A stretch of DNA of 64,000 bases from Primorskyibacter aestuariivivens (GTDB taxonomy: Bacteria > Pseudomonadota > Alphaproteobacteria > Rhodobacterales > Rhodobacteraceae), in contig NZ_JAQIOZ010000002.1 of assembly GCF_028023675.1 (NCBI RefSeq), positions 1 through 64,000 of the forward strand, in the 5' to 3' direction. The translations under genes and the position numbers were made by a program. Below the pieces are notes generated by a model. It saw only the letters and a program-made list of their open reading frames with translations, made no database searches and was not told the DNA's origin. How positions within the stretch are numbered: position 1 is the first letter of the stretch; the number at the start of each line of letters is the position of its first letter. Positions 25,745-33,976 of this stretch are shown in pieces.

Positions 25745-26836
25745 TCAGAACTCCGCCCAGATGCGGGTCATGTGCGCGTCGACAATCGACTGATAAGAGC
25801 CATCCGCCTTGATCTTGGCCAAACCCTCCTCAAAAACCGCCAGAAATTCGCGGCCATGCGGGTGCGATTTGTGCACAACCATGTGGTTGCCATCCACCGA
25901 GATCGGTTGCCCCGAGGCGACCAGCACCTTGCCCTGCAGCCCCAGTTCCTTGATCTTCTCGCGGCCGAGGAATTCGTTGAGCACGACCCCGTCCACCTTG
26001 CCTTCGGTCAGCATCCGCATGCAATCGCCCGGCGTGCCCGGCGTCTCTAGCGAAATCACCCCGTCGCGCAGCCAGTTGCGCCTTTGCTGATCGAAAATAT
26101 AGGTCGAATAGCCAGCGGGCCGGCACAGAACCTTGCCGCGCATGTCCTCGCTGCTGTTATAAGCAAAGGGGCGCTCCGCATCGACAAAGAGCAGCATCAG
26201 CACTTCGAACATGGAGTCCGAGAACATCAGGTTGGCGCAGCGATAGGTCGTCGGGTCCGCTTCGCAATCGGGCTTGTACCAGGGAAAGCCGATATCGAGC
26301 AGCGCGTTGGACAAAAGCGGTTCGTGATGCGCCGCCCAATCGTTGACCCAGTGGATGGCGAAGCCCTGTTTGGGTGCCGCCGCCTCCATCGCCGCCTGCA
26401 CTACCTCGGTCAGGATGCCGCCGCCGGGCAGGTCCTTGTCGGTGAAGGGGGCAAAATCGCTGCCCGTCAGCACGTTGATTTTCTGGCGCGTCGCGGCGTT
26501 ACCCGGCGCAATCTGCACCGGGGCCGAAGCCCGCGCCTCCGTCACCGCGCGTCCGCCCGGCAGGCCATTGGGCAATCCGTTGATACAGCCAAGATTGAGT
26601 TGCATGCCAACGCGGATATTGTTCGGGCTCTGACCGATCGCGTCGATATTGTTGGTGTGGATCGAAGACCACATACCCGCGTTTTGATACAGACGGTCGG
26701 CAATCCCCGAGAGGCTGTCACCCGCCTTCACCGTATAGACCCCGCCACAAGTCTCCTGGGCCTTGGCGGCCCCAGCGAGCGAAAGCGCCATCAGCGCGAC
26801 GGTGCCCAGCGCGCCCAATCGTTTTCTACCCATCAC
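25745..26836 (-). CDS. LysM domain fused to periplasmic solute-binding protein (paralog 1)
   Basis: This 363-residue protein has a signal peptide (~1-26), a LysM module (~34-85, YTVKAGDSLSGIADRLYQ, close to consensus) and a solute-binding domain from ~110 (VLTGSDFAPFTDKDLPGGGI; DIGFPWYKPDCEADP; VLCRPAGYSTYIFD). LysM normally binds peptidoglycan N-acetylglucosamine, so the binding protein may be held at the cell wall. It is the first of two tandem paralogs in one transcript ending at the terminator near 24650. The ligand is unknown. Confidence 0.88.
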   Translation of the reverse strand: MMGRKRLGALGTVALMALSLAGAAKAQETCGGVYTVKAGDSLSGIADRLYQNAGMWSSIHTNNIDAIGQSPNNIRVGMQLNLGCINGLPNGLPGGRAVTEARASAPVQIAPGNAATRQKINVLTGSDFAPFTDKDLPGGGILTEVVQAAMEAAAPKQGFAIHWVNDWAAHHEPLLSNALLDIGFPWYKPDCEADPTTYRCANLMFSDSMFEVLMLLFVDAERPFAYNSSEDMRGKVLCRPAGYSTYIFDQQRRNWLRDGVISLETPGTPGDCMRMLTEGKVDGVVLNEFLGREKIKELGLQGKVLVASGQPISVDGNHMVVHKSHPHGREFLAVFEEGLAKIKADGSYQSIVDAHMTRIWAEF

Positions 26837-26963
26837 GGCAACCCCCTAAATCTGGTAGAAATTTCCATGATCTGGTGGCCTCGGTCAACGCGCTTACTAT
26901 GGATTGACGCAAACCCTTCTTCCTTAACGGGTTTTTTCACCCAGCCCATACAGCCATTCCGAG

Positions 26964-26972
26964 TTATCCACA
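26964..26972 (+). promoter_or_regulatory. single perfect DnaA-box sequence
   Basis: TTATCCACA matches the DnaA box exactly. It is alone in a 155-nt gap between minus-strand genes, with no AT-rich unwinding region or other boxes, so it is not an origin. It may be a chance match or an isolated DnaA site. Confidence 0.25.
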
Positions 26973-26991
26973 GAATCGTCGGTCGTCGCCG

Positions 26992-27624
26992 TCAATCACC
27001 CGGCAGAGACAAGCCGCGAAACCGCGGAAAATCGCCATATCGCGCACGCCGCTGGCGGCCGCGTTCCTCCGGTTCCGCTCCTTTGGCCAGCAAGGTTCCG
27101 CGCGGGGCGATATAGCTCGATATCATCCGCCAAGGCACAGGCCGCCACGTGATGTTGAAAGCGCAGAGCTTTGGAAAGAAACACAATTCCGAATAGGGCA
27201 GGTGATCGTGGATCCACCAAGCCAGGTCACGCCAGTCCCGGCCCGCATCATATTTATCGGCAAACCAAGGGATAACAATGCTGGCCCCGGCAACCGGCCG
27301 CTCCGGTTGGTCCCAGATATGGCATTCCTGCGGATAGTCATTACGTGCACAGTTTAGCTTGTGGCGATTGCCGAAACCGTTGAGCGCCGCCGACCTATAG
27401 CCAGAGCGCACCGCGACACGGCCAAAGGTCTCTTCCATCGGGTCCAGCAACGCCGTGCAAAACGCGCGTCCCCGTTCAATGGCAATTTCGGGACGGTCGG
27501 GAATATTCGGGATGCCGTGAATATTGCCAATTTCGGAGTAGAGAAATTCCCGCATGTAGAAATACTTGCCCAACCGCACACGACCCAGTGCCTCAAGGCT
27601 CCACATGGACCGGGGTTTACGCAT
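26992..27624 (-). CDS. peptidase M15-like protein
   Basis: This 210-residue cytosolic-looking protein has features of the M15/DUF882-type D-Ala-D-Ala carboxypeptidase fold: FYMREFLYSEIGNIHGIPN, then VAVRSGYRSAALNGFGN. I cannot place all zinc ligands: histidines occur at HKLNC, ECHIWD and IHDHLPY, but the canonical spacing is not obvious. The C-terminus is Arg-rich. There is no signal peptide, which argues against a direct peptidoglycan role. It is monocistronic in appearance. Confidence 0.6.
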   Translation of the reverse strand: MRKPRSMWSLEALGRVRLGKYFYMREFLYSEIGNIHGIPNIPDRPEIAIERGRAFCTALLDPMEETFGRVAVRSGYRSAALNGFGNRHKLNCARNDYPQECHIWDQPERPVAGASIVIPWFADKYDAGRDWRDLAWWIHDHLPYSELCFFPKLCAFNITWRPVPWRMISSYIAPRGTLLAKGAEPEERGRQRRARYGDFPRFRGLSLPGD

Positions 27625-27663
27625 TTGCCAAACCCAAGGCCCCGGCGCACGCGCTGGTCATCG

Positions 27664-28095
27664 TCACTCCGGATACCCGTTCCAGCGAAACGCACCATCT
27701 TCGGCCAGGGGCGAAAACGGATTATGCGCCACCTCCCAGATATGACCGTCCGGGTCGGCGAAATAGCCGTGATACCCGCCCCAAAACACATCCTGCGCCG
27801 GTTTCAGGATCGTTCCGCCCGCCGCTTCGACGCGCGACAGAAGCGCGCACACTTCTTCCTTGCTACGCAGGTTATGCGCCAACGTAATGGCCCCGCAACC
27901 AAGCCGGTCCTCGGTCACGCCCAGTTCCTCCGCCAATGCCGCCAGCGGATAGAGTCCCAGCGTCTGCCCGATCAGGTCAAAGGCCACGACGCCATCCTGC
28001 GCCTCGACCCGCTGCCAGCCCAACCGCTCATAAAAATCCGCCGATGCCGCCATATCGCGGACCCCAAGCGTGATGAGACTGACGCGCTGTTCCAT
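27664..28095 (-). CDS. VOC (glyoxalase/bleomycin-resistance) family protein
   Basis: This 143-residue single-chain VOC protein has the paired beta-alpha-beta-beta-beta modules: MEQRVSLITLGVRDMAASADFYERLG at the start and DPDGHIWEVAHNP near the end. The substrate cannot be told. The ATG at 28095 follows GGAGGG at a good distance; the frame opens 11 codons further upstream without support. Confidence 0.87.
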   Translation of the reverse strand: MEQRVSLITLGVRDMAASADFYERLGWQRVEAQDGVVAFDLIGQTLGLYPLAALAEELGVTEDRLGCGAITLAHNLRSKEEVCALLSRVEAAGGTILKPAQDVFWGGYHGYFADPDGHIWEVAHNPFSPLAEDGAFRWNGYPE

Positions 28096-28164
28096 GATGC
28101 CCTCCAAAGCTTGCCAAAAAATGAACATAAGGCGAACATTTTCGCAAGCCCTTTCCGGCGCAGG

Positions 28165-29703
28165 TCAGAAAAGGCTGCCCTGTTCGGGCGGTTTGGGCTT
28201 GGAGGGAGCGTTTTTGCGACCAGCCCCGATCTTCATCCGCCCATCGGCAAATTCGATCTCCAGCCCCGTTGCGCTGGCCGCTTCGGCCTTGGTCGTCACC
28301 ACGCCCGCGTCGCCACGCACCACCGCATAGCCGCGCGCCAAAGTCGCCTTGTAGCTCAGCGTTTCGCGCAACCGGTCGGTCGCCTCAAGCCGCTTTTCCA
28401 GTTCCAAAATCTGCCGCGCCCCGGCCTCGGATAACCGTCGGAACATGTCCGCAACACGCTGTTTTTTATCCGTAATGTCGCGCTCGATCATACGCGGGGA
28501 CAGTTTAACCGCCGCCACGCGCTCCGCTTTCCACCCGACGCCGCGCAACAGGGCGGGGCTAAGCCGCGCGCCCATCTGCTCAACGCGCATCTTTTCATTG
28601 CGCAGGCTGCGCCGCAGCCCCGAAATCTGCAGCCCACTAGACACCTCGGACAGCGCCACGCGCCGCCGCTGTACGCCCCGTTCCAGCGCAACGGGCAGCC
28701 GGTCGCCCCAGGTGTCCAGCCTTTGGCGCGGCCCTTCCACCAGCGCCTCGGCGCGCGGCAAGGCCCGGGACAGATCACGCAGCCGCTGACCCCGTTGCGA
28801 AATCCCGCCCGCAAGCGATTGCACCAAACGTCCGCCCTGCCCGTCCAGCCAGGCAAGCAGTTCCAGCCGCACCGGCACCGCCATTTCCGCCGCCGCCGTG
28901 GGCGTGGGCGCGCGCCGGTCCGAGACATAGTCGATCAGCGTGGTGTCGGTCTCATGCCCGACCGCTGAAATCAGCGGGATGTCCGACTCCGCCGCCGCCC
29001 GCGCGACGACCTCTTCGTTGAACCCCCACAGATCTTCGATCGACCCGCCGCCCCGCGCCACGATCAACAGATCGGGTCGCGGCAGCGCCCCGCCCGGCGT
29101 CAATGCGTTGAAGCCTCGGATCGCCGCCGCCACCTCGGGCGCGCAACGCTCGCCCTGCACCGCCACCGGCCAGATCAGCACCTTGCGCGGGAACCGGTCA
29201 CGCAACCGGTGCAGGATATCGCGGATCACCGCGCCGCTGGGCGAGGTCACAACCCCAATGATTTCCGGTAGATAGGGGATGGGCCGCTTGTGCTCCGGCG
29301 CAAAAAGCCCCTCGGCCTCCAGCATTTTCTTGCGCTTTTCCAGCATCGCCATAAGCGCACCAACGCCCGCCGGTTTGATATCCTCGATGACGATCTGGTA
29401 CTTGGACTGCCCCGGAAAGGTGGTGAGCCGTCCGGTCGCGACCACTTCCATGCCTTCCTCGGGCTGGGTGGCCAGACGTGCCGACACACCTTTCCAGATC
29501 ACGCCGGAAATCACCGCGCGGTCGTCCTTGAGATCAAGGTAGATATGTCCCGAACGCGGCCGGGACACGCGCCCAACCTCGCCCTTGATCCGCACATGGG
29601 AAAACTCACCTTCGATCATGCGTTTGATCGCACCGGAAATCTCGGTGACGCTGAATTCCGGGGCGTTCATGCCGGGTGCGGCATCGTCGATCAGGTCGGA
29701 CAT
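28165..29703 (-). CDS. xseA: exodeoxyribonuclease VII large subunit
   Basis: This 512-residue protein has an N-terminal OB domain (~20-110, FSHVRIKGEVGRVSRPRSGH) and the catalytic core with RGGGSIEDLWGFNEE, SAVGHETDTTLIDYVSD and APTPTAAAEMAVP. A long helical region follows, with C-terminal GYAVVRGD and an MKIGAGRKN extension. Together with XseB (not in the window) it degrades single-stranded DNA. The ATG at 29703 has a GAGG site; the frame continues to 30123 but overlaps purD, which rules that out. It is divergent from purD across 70 nt. Confidence 0.96.
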   Translation of the reverse strand: MSDLIDDAAPGMNAPEFSVTEISGAIKRMIEGEFSHVRIKGEVGRVSRPRSGHIYLDLKDDRAVISGVIWKGVSARLATQPEEGMEVVATGRLTTFPGQSKYQIVIEDIKPAGVGALMAMLEKRKKMLEAEGLFAPEHKRPIPYLPEIIGVVTSPSGAVIRDILHRLRDRFPRKVLIWPVAVQGERCAPEVAAAIRGFNALTPGGALPRPDLLIVARGGGSIEDLWGFNEEVVARAAAESDIPLISAVGHETDTTLIDYVSDRRAPTPTAAAEMAVPVRLELLAWLDGQGGRLVQSLAGGISQRGQRLRDLSRALPRAEALVEGPRQRLDTWGDRLPVALERGVQRRRVALSEVSSGLQISGLRRSLRNEKMRVEQMGARLSPALLRGVGWKAERVAAVKLSPRMIERDITDKKQRVADMFRRLSEAGARQILELEKRLEATDRLRETLSYKATLARGYAVVRGDAGVVTTKAEAASATGLEIEFADGRMKIGAGRKNAPSKPKPPEQGSLF

Positions 29704-29773
29704 CTGGCCTCGCTTGTATCTGCTCGGGGCAAACCCTAAAACGCGAGCGACAAAAACCCAAGCGGAGAGCGCC

Positions 29774-31036
29774 ATGAATATCCTGATCCTCGGCAGCGGC
29801 GGACGTGAACACAGCCTCGCTTGGGCGGTGATGCAAAACCCGAAATGCGACAAGCTGATCGTGGCACCGGGCAATGCCGGGATTGCCCAGATCGCCACCT
29901 GCGCCAGCGTGGATATCGAGGATGCGGGCGAAGTCCTCGCGCTCTGCGAGGCGGAAACCATTGATTTCGTGATCATTGGCCCCGAGGCCCCGCTGGCCGC
30001 GGGCGTCGCCGACCGGCTGCGCGACGCGGGGCTTTTGGTCTTTGGCCCGTCCAAAGAGGCCGCGCGGCTGGAAGCCTCCAAAAGCTTTACCAAGGAGATT
30101 TGCGACGCGGCCAAGGCCCCCACTGCAGCCTATGCGCATTTCACCGACGCCGATGCCGCCCGCGCCTATATCCGCGAAAACGGCGCACCGATCGTGATCA
30201 AGGCCGACGGGCTGGCCGCGGGCAAGGGCGTGATCGTGGCCATGGACGAACAAACCGCTTTGGACGCCATTGACGACATGTTCGGCGGCGCGTTTGGCAG
30301 CGCCGGGGCCGAGGTGGTGATCGAGGAATTCATGGAGGGTGAGGAAGCCTCCTTTTTCGTTCTCTGCGACGGCAAAACCGCGCTTCCCATCGGCACCGCG
30401 CAGGACCACAAGCGCGTGGGCGAAGGTGACACCGGGCTGAATACCGGCGGAATGGGCGCCTATTCCCCGGCACCGGTTCTGACCGAGGCGCTGCAAAAAC
30501 AGGCGCTTGACCAGATCATCGAGCCGACATTGGCGGAAATGGCGCGACGCGGCACACCCTATCACGGGGTTCTTTATGCCGGGTTAATGATCAAGGACGG
30601 GCAAGCCCGTCTGGTCGAATACAACGTGCGTTTCGGCGATCCCGAATGCCAGGTGCTGATGCTGCGGCTGGGTGCGCAGGCGTTGGACCTGATGCATGCG
30701 GCGGCCGAGGAACGGCTGGCGGAGGCGCGGGTCAACTGGGCCGATGACCATGCGATAACGGTCGTCATGGCCGCGAACGGCTATCCGGGATCTTATGAAA
30801 AAGGCAGTGTGATCAAGGGGCTGGACAGTTGCTCTGAAGACAGCAGCCACATGGTATTCCATGCGGGAACCACGGCAAAGGACGGGCAGATCACGGCCAC
30901 CGGTGGCCGGGTGCTCAACGTGACGGCCCGCGGCGCGACCCTGCAAGAGGCACGCGACCAAGCCTACGCAATGATCGACGGGATCGACTGGCCGCAAGGA
31001 TTCTACCGCCGCGATATCGGCTGGCGGGCGCTGTAA
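29774..31036 (+). CDS. purD: phosphoribosylamine-glycine ligase
   Basis: This 420-residue ATP-grasp enzyme makes glycinamide ribonucleotide in purine synthesis. It begins MNILILGSGGREHSLAW and has VIKADGLAAGKGVIVA and the GDTGLNTGGMGAYSPAPVLT and NVRFGDPECQVLM motifs. The length is standard. No purine riboswitch could be seen in the 70-nt upstream gap. Paired palindromes start 8 nt after the stop. Confidence 0.97.
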   Translation: MNILILGSGGREHSLAWAVMQNPKCDKLIVAPGNAGIAQIATCASVDIEDAGEVLALCEAETIDFVIIGPEAPLAAGVADRLRDAGLLVFGPSKEAARLEASKSFTKEICDAAKAPTAAYAHFTDADAARAYIRENGAPIVIKADGLAAGKGVIVAMDEQTALDAIDDMFGGAFGSAGAEVVIEEFMEGEEASFFVLCDGKTALPIGTAQDHKRVGEGDTGLNTGGMGAYSPAPVLTEALQKQALDQIIEPTLAEMARRGTPYHGVLYAGLMIKDGQARLVEYNVRFGDPECQVLMLRLGAQALDLMHAAAEERLAEARVNWADDHAITVVMAANGYPGSYEKGSVIKGLDSCSEDSSHMVFHAGTTAKDGQITATGGRVLNVTARGATLQEARDQAYAMIDGIDWPQGFYRRDIGWRAL

Positions 31037-31043
31037 CCTGGTG

Positions 31044-31090
31044 CCGAAATCTTCAAAAGATTTCGGACCGATTTCTTGTGAAGACATCGG
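31044..31090. repeat. paired palindromes, copy 2
   Basis: First palindrome: CCGAAATCTT (31044-31053) inverted at 31057-31066. One base later the second: CCGATTTCTT (31068-31077) inverted at 31081-31090 with one mismatch. It lies between the convergent purD and hemJ genes. The segment CGGACCGATTTCTT is shared exactly with copy 3 at 62319-62332. Confidence 0.8.
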
Positions 31091-31092
31091 AC

Positions 31093-31503
31093 TCAAAAAG
31101 GTTTGACCACCACCACCCACAGCACGGCAATCACGCCGAAGACGCTGATTTCATTGAAAACCCGCAGGTAGAAATCACTTTCGCGGAATTCACCGCGCTT
31201 GGCTCGGGCCACCATGAACCCGGTCATGACGTAATGCGCCGTCAAAAGCGCCACGAGCCCAAGCTTGACCCAGACCCAGGGCGCAAAATCCCAGTACCAG
31301 CCCAACCAAAGCCCGGTGATCAAAGCGATCACCCCCAGCCCGGCGGAAAAGCGATAGAGCCGGAAGGTCAGGTCCCCGGTCGGACCGAACTCCCCGATCC
31401 GGGCCCATTCGCGTTTCCAGTAAATCAGCGCGCGCGGCACGGCAAAGATGGAGGTCATCCATCCCATGACGCAGAGCAGATGTATGATTTTCACCCAATC
31501 CAT
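31093..31503 (-). CDS. hemJ: HemJ-type protoporphyrinogen oxidase/CopD-like membrane protein
   Basis: This 136-residue protein has four transmembrane helices. The N-terminal MDWVKIIHLLCVMGWM carries the conserved His, and the end FNEISVFGVIAVLWVVVVKPF is very like the HemJ family signature ending in VVVKPF. HemJ oxidises protoporphyrinogen IX in many alphaproteobacteria. The family name is fairly secure. That this copy has the activity is inferred. It is convergent with purD; GapR follows upstream on the same strand. Confidence 0.72.
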   Translation of the reverse strand: MDWVKIIHLLCVMGWMTSIFAVPRALIYWKREWARIGEFGPTGDLTFRLYRFSAGLGVIALITGLWLGWYWDFAPWVWVKLGLVALLTAHYVMTGFMVARAKRGEFRESDFYLRVFNEISVFGVIAVLWVVVVKPF

Positions 31504-31520
31504 CGCGCGCTCCGCCCGGC

Positions 31521-31790
31521 TCAGCTCATGCCAAGCGCCTCCTTGTACATCTCCAACACCGCTTCTTCTTCGGCGATGTCGTCCTTGTCACGCTTGCGCA
31601 GCGCAATGACCTTGCGCATGACCTTGGTGTCATAGCCGCGCGCCTTGGCCTCGGCCATCACCTCTTTCTGCTGGTCGGCGATGTCTTTCTTTTCCTGATC
31701 CAACCGCTCGAACCGTTCGATGAACTGGCGCAGCTCGCCCGCGGTTACCTTGTAGCTGTCAGGAATTCCGTTGTCGGTCACATCATCCAT
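31521..31790 (-). CDS. gapR: GapR-family (DUF2312) DNA-binding protein
   Basis: This 89-residue helical protein is clearly DUF2312: AGELRQFIERFERLDQEKKD, then VMAEAKARGYDTKVMRKVI and EAVLEMYKEALGM. In Caulobacter, GapR binds overtwisted AT-rich DNA and is a nucleoid-associated protein. The ATG at 31790 has AGGAG upstream; the longer frame to 31865 is not supported. It lies directly upstream of the hemJ gene, possibly in one transcript. Confidence 0.93.
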   Translation of the reverse strand: MDDVTDNGIPDSYKVTAGELRQFIERFERLDQEKKDIADQQKEVMAEAKARGYDTKVMRKVIALRKRDKDDIAEEEAVLEMYKEALGMS

Positions 31791-31907
31791 GTCACTCTCC
31801 TGCCTTTTGGCTCTTGCTAGCCGCGTGCCGCGCGCCCCGCAAGGGCTTGAAGCCCGGAGCGGCATGAATTACCGACGGGCGCAGATTTGGACAACAGGAG
31901 CAGACCC

Positions 31908-32123
31908 ATGGAATGGCTGATCTGGATCGGGGCCGCACTTTCGGTTCTTGGCCTATTGGGGCTAGGCTGGTGTATCACGACCGTTGCACGCGCCAAGCGC
32001 GCGCAGCTGGATGACGAGGCCATGCGCGCCACATTGAAAACGGTTCTGCCGCGCAACCTCGCGGCATTGTTTCTGTCCGTCATCGGGCTGATGATGGTGA
32101 TCATGGGGATTTCGCTGGGCTGA
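31908..32123 (+). CDS. small two-TM membrane protein
   Basis: This 71-residue protein has two transmembrane helices (~4-24 and ~50-69) separated by a basic-acidic loop (RAKRAQLDDEAMRATLKTVLPRN). AGGAG stands 7 nt before the ATG at 31908. I do not recognise a named family. It is divergent from gapR and convergent with the next small gene. Confidence 0.75.
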   Translation: MEWLIWIGAALSVLGLLGLGWCITTVARAKRAQLDDEAMRATLKTVLPRNLAALFLSVIGLMMVIMGISLG

Positions 32124-32136
32124 TCCCCAATTCCTC

Positions 32137-32352
32137 TCAGATCGGGAAGTTGTCAAACTGGGCTTCGATGTCCTCGTCGATCCGGTCCAGTTCCGGGCGG
32201 GTGCCGGGGCGGTCAATGCGGATGCCTCTGGACAGAGCCTCCTGATGAAGCTCCTGAAGATGCGCGATCAGCCGTTCGCGTTCAGCCATACCGCTTACGG
32301 CAATCTGCGCTCGGAGCTGGTGGAACAATTCTCTGTACTGTGCTTCGGACAT
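32137..32352 (-). CDS. small hypothetical protein
   Basis: This 71-residue soluble, charged protein (MSEAQYRELFHQLRAQIAVS; helical) ends DIEAQFDNFPI. A strong GGAGGAG site precedes the ATG at 32352. No recognised family, but codon use and the ribosome site support a real gene. It is convergent with the small membrane protein gene. Confidence 0.65.
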   Translation of the reverse strand: MSEAQYRELFHQLRAQIAVSGMAERERLIAHLQELHQEALSRGIRIDRPGTRPELDRIDEDIEAQFDNFPI

Positions 32353-32658
32353 GCCTCACTCCTCCCAAGGTTCCAAGTTTCTACCATAACGCCGGTGGTC
32401 TGTTTAGCCCCACAATTCCGAAACTTTTGTGACGCCTGAAATATCGCCGCTGCTGCATGGCTATGCGCAGTCTGTCATCGCTTTGAGAACGCCGCTTTGA
32501 ACGGGACCAAACCGGCCACCGCCGGGCCGCGATCTCCTTCCCGAGATGATGTCACAACAGGGCTTGAAACATATTCTATTTTCGATATATGAATTTCACG
32601 CGAACAGGTGCGCCAGCCTCGTGCGGCAGGTGCGACCGTGAATGACAAAGGAAACGTT
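32353..32658. other. intergenic region upstream of pmpA
   Basis: A 306-nt gap, divergent promoter territory. No gene is supported. The only structure seen is a promoter-like TTGAAA/TATATG pair with an overlapping ATTC-N14-GAAT dyad at 32564-32594, described separately. An AAAGGA site at ~32648-32653 serves the pmpA start. Confidence 0.5.
32564..32594 (+). promoter_or_regulatory. candidate pmpAB promoter overlapped by a dyad
   Basis: TTGAAA (32564-32569) and TATATG (32586-32591), 16 nt apart, form a weak sigma-70-like promoter. ATTC (32573-32576) and GAAT (32591-32594), centred on TCGA, make an imperfect dyad over it. This would suit an ArsR-type sulfide/persulfide sensor (SqrR/BigR class), but no such gene is adjacent and the assignment is speculative. 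Confidence 0.35.
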
Positions 32659-33084
32659 ATGGAACAGGACTGGATTTGGGGACTGGTCGGCGGGTTGCTG
32701 ATCGGAACCGGAGGTGCCGTATACCTGCTGGGCAACGGACGGATCATGGGGGCCAGCGGCATCATCGGCGGGCTTGTCGATGGCAGCGGGCGCAGCACGG
32801 CGGTGGAGCGGATCGTCTTTCTCGTGGGCGTGGCGCTTTTGCCCATTTTGCTGATGCCCATCTACCGCGAGGTCGACACCCATCTCACCACCAACCCCGC
32901 CGTGTTGGTCGCAGCCGGGCTGCTGGTGGGGATCGGGACGCGCATTGCCAATGGCTGCACTTCCGGGCACGGGGTCTGCGGCATCTCGCGGCTGTCGCTG
33001 CGCGGCATCGTGGCCACGGCATTCTATATCGGGGCCGGCGGTCTGACCGTCGTGATTTTCCGGCATCTTCTGGGGGTGATCTGA
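32659..33084 (+). CDS. pmpA: YeeE/YedE-family sulfur transporter, first half
   Basis: This 141-residue membrane protein has four transmembrane helices and the conserved [16 protein letters not shown] segment, with cysteines C100 and C107 that are thought to pass sulfur species in YeeE/YedE proteins. It pairs with the downstream half-size protein to make a full transporter. The ATG at 32659 follows AAAGGA. Its stop overlaps the next ATG (TGATG). Confidence 0.88.
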   Translation: MEQDWIWGLVGGLLIGTGGAVYLLGNGRIMGASGIIGGLVDGSGRSTAVERIVFLVGVALLPILLMPIYREVDTHLTTNPAVLVAAGLLVGIGTRIANGCTSGHGVCGISRLSLRGIVATAFYIGAGGLTVVIFRHLLGVI

Positions 33085-33515
33085 TGCGTAACTTTCTTGC
33101 ATTCATCGCGGGCGGTCTGTTTGGCGCGGGCCTGTTTGTTTCCGGCATGACGGACACCACCAAGGTGCAGGGTTGGCTGGATATTTTCGGCAACTGGGAC
33201 CCGACGCTGGCCTTTGTCATGGGCGGGGCCATCATTCCAATGGCTATCGCATGGCGGCTGACCCAAAACCGCACGCCCATCGCAGGCGGCAGCTTTCCGA
33301 CCCCGCCTGAGCCGAAACTGGGCCGCAACCTCGTGTTGGGCTCGGTGCTCTTTGGCATGGGATGGGGGCTTGCCGGGCTTTGCCCAGGTCCGTCCATCGC
33401 AGCGCTGAGCTATGGCGGCTGGGGCAACATCCTGTTCGTGGCGGCGATGCTGGTCGGCATGTTGGGAGCGCCTGCAGTGCGGACGCAACTGGACAGGCTC
33501 TCCGCTCCCGCGTAA
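33084..33515 (+). CDS. pmpB: YeeE/YedE-family sulfur transporter, second half (DUF6691-like)
   Basis: This 143-residue membrane protein has about four helices. GAGLFVSGMTDTTKVQGWLDIFGNWD and GLAGLCPGPSIAAL (C100) mark the second half of the split YeeE/YedE pair. In related bacteria the PmpAB pair takes up sulfur compounds. The start overlaps the pmpA stop, and a sulfurtransferase-like gene follows at 9 nt, supporting a sulfide/thiosulfate handling operon. Confidence 0.88.
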   Translation: MRNFLAFIAGGLFGAGLFVSGMTDTTKVQGWLDIFGNWDPTLAFVMGGAIIPMAIAWRLTQNRTPIAGGSFPTPPEPKLGRNLVLGSVLFGMGWGLAGLCPGPSIAALSYGGWGNILFVAAMLVGMLGAPAVRTQLDRLSAPA

Positions 33516-33524
33516 TCAGAGCAC

Positions 33525-33956
33525 ATGGAGATCAGACATATCAGCGAGACCTACCACGTCTCGCCGCAAATCACCGCTGAAGACGTGGCAGAGCTTGCCA
33601 AGGCAGGCTTTACCACGATCATCTGCAACCGGCCCGATGCCGAAGTTCCCCCCATGCTTCGGGCCGATATGATTGGAACCGCTGCGGAGGCGGCCGGGCT
33701 GGACTTTCACGTTCTGCCAATCACACATCAGAGCATGACGCCGGACGCGATCCGCGCACAAGCCGGGATCGTCGAGGCCGCGCCCGGTAACGTGCTGGCC
33801 TATTGCGCATCGGGAACGCGCTCTACGGTGTTGTGGTCCCTTGATCAGGCGATGTCGCGCAAGCAACCGGTGGACGACATTCTGAACGCCGCGCAACAGG
33901 CCGGGTATGACCTTGGTGGGCTGCGCCAACAGCTTGAAATGCTGTCCGCCGGCTGA
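33525..33956 (+). CDS. TIGR01244-type sulfur transferase (PTP-like, Blh family)
   Basis: This 143-residue cytosolic protein has a cysteine-loop active site C94 in YCASGTRS, of the protein-tyrosine-phosphatase-like fold used by the TIGR01244/DUF442 sulfur transferases. Such domains are fused to or encoded with persulfide dioxygenases in BigR operons. It follows the PmpAB genes by 9 nt. The persulfide dioxygenase itself is not in this window. Confidence 0.87.
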   Translation: MEIRHISETYHVSPQITAEDVAELAKAGFTTIICNRPDAEVPPMLRADMIGTAAEAAGLDFHVLPITHQSMTPDAIRAQAGIVEAAPGNVLAYCASGTRSTVLWSLDQAMSRKQPVDDILNAAQQAGYDLGGLRQQLEMLSAG

Positions 33957-33976
33957 GCCACCCAACGCGGATTGGC

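Noticed and set aside
26964-26972. Replication origin at the DnaA-box sequence
   Set aside because: Single box only, no AT-rich unwinding element and no dnaA or other origin-linked gene nearby.
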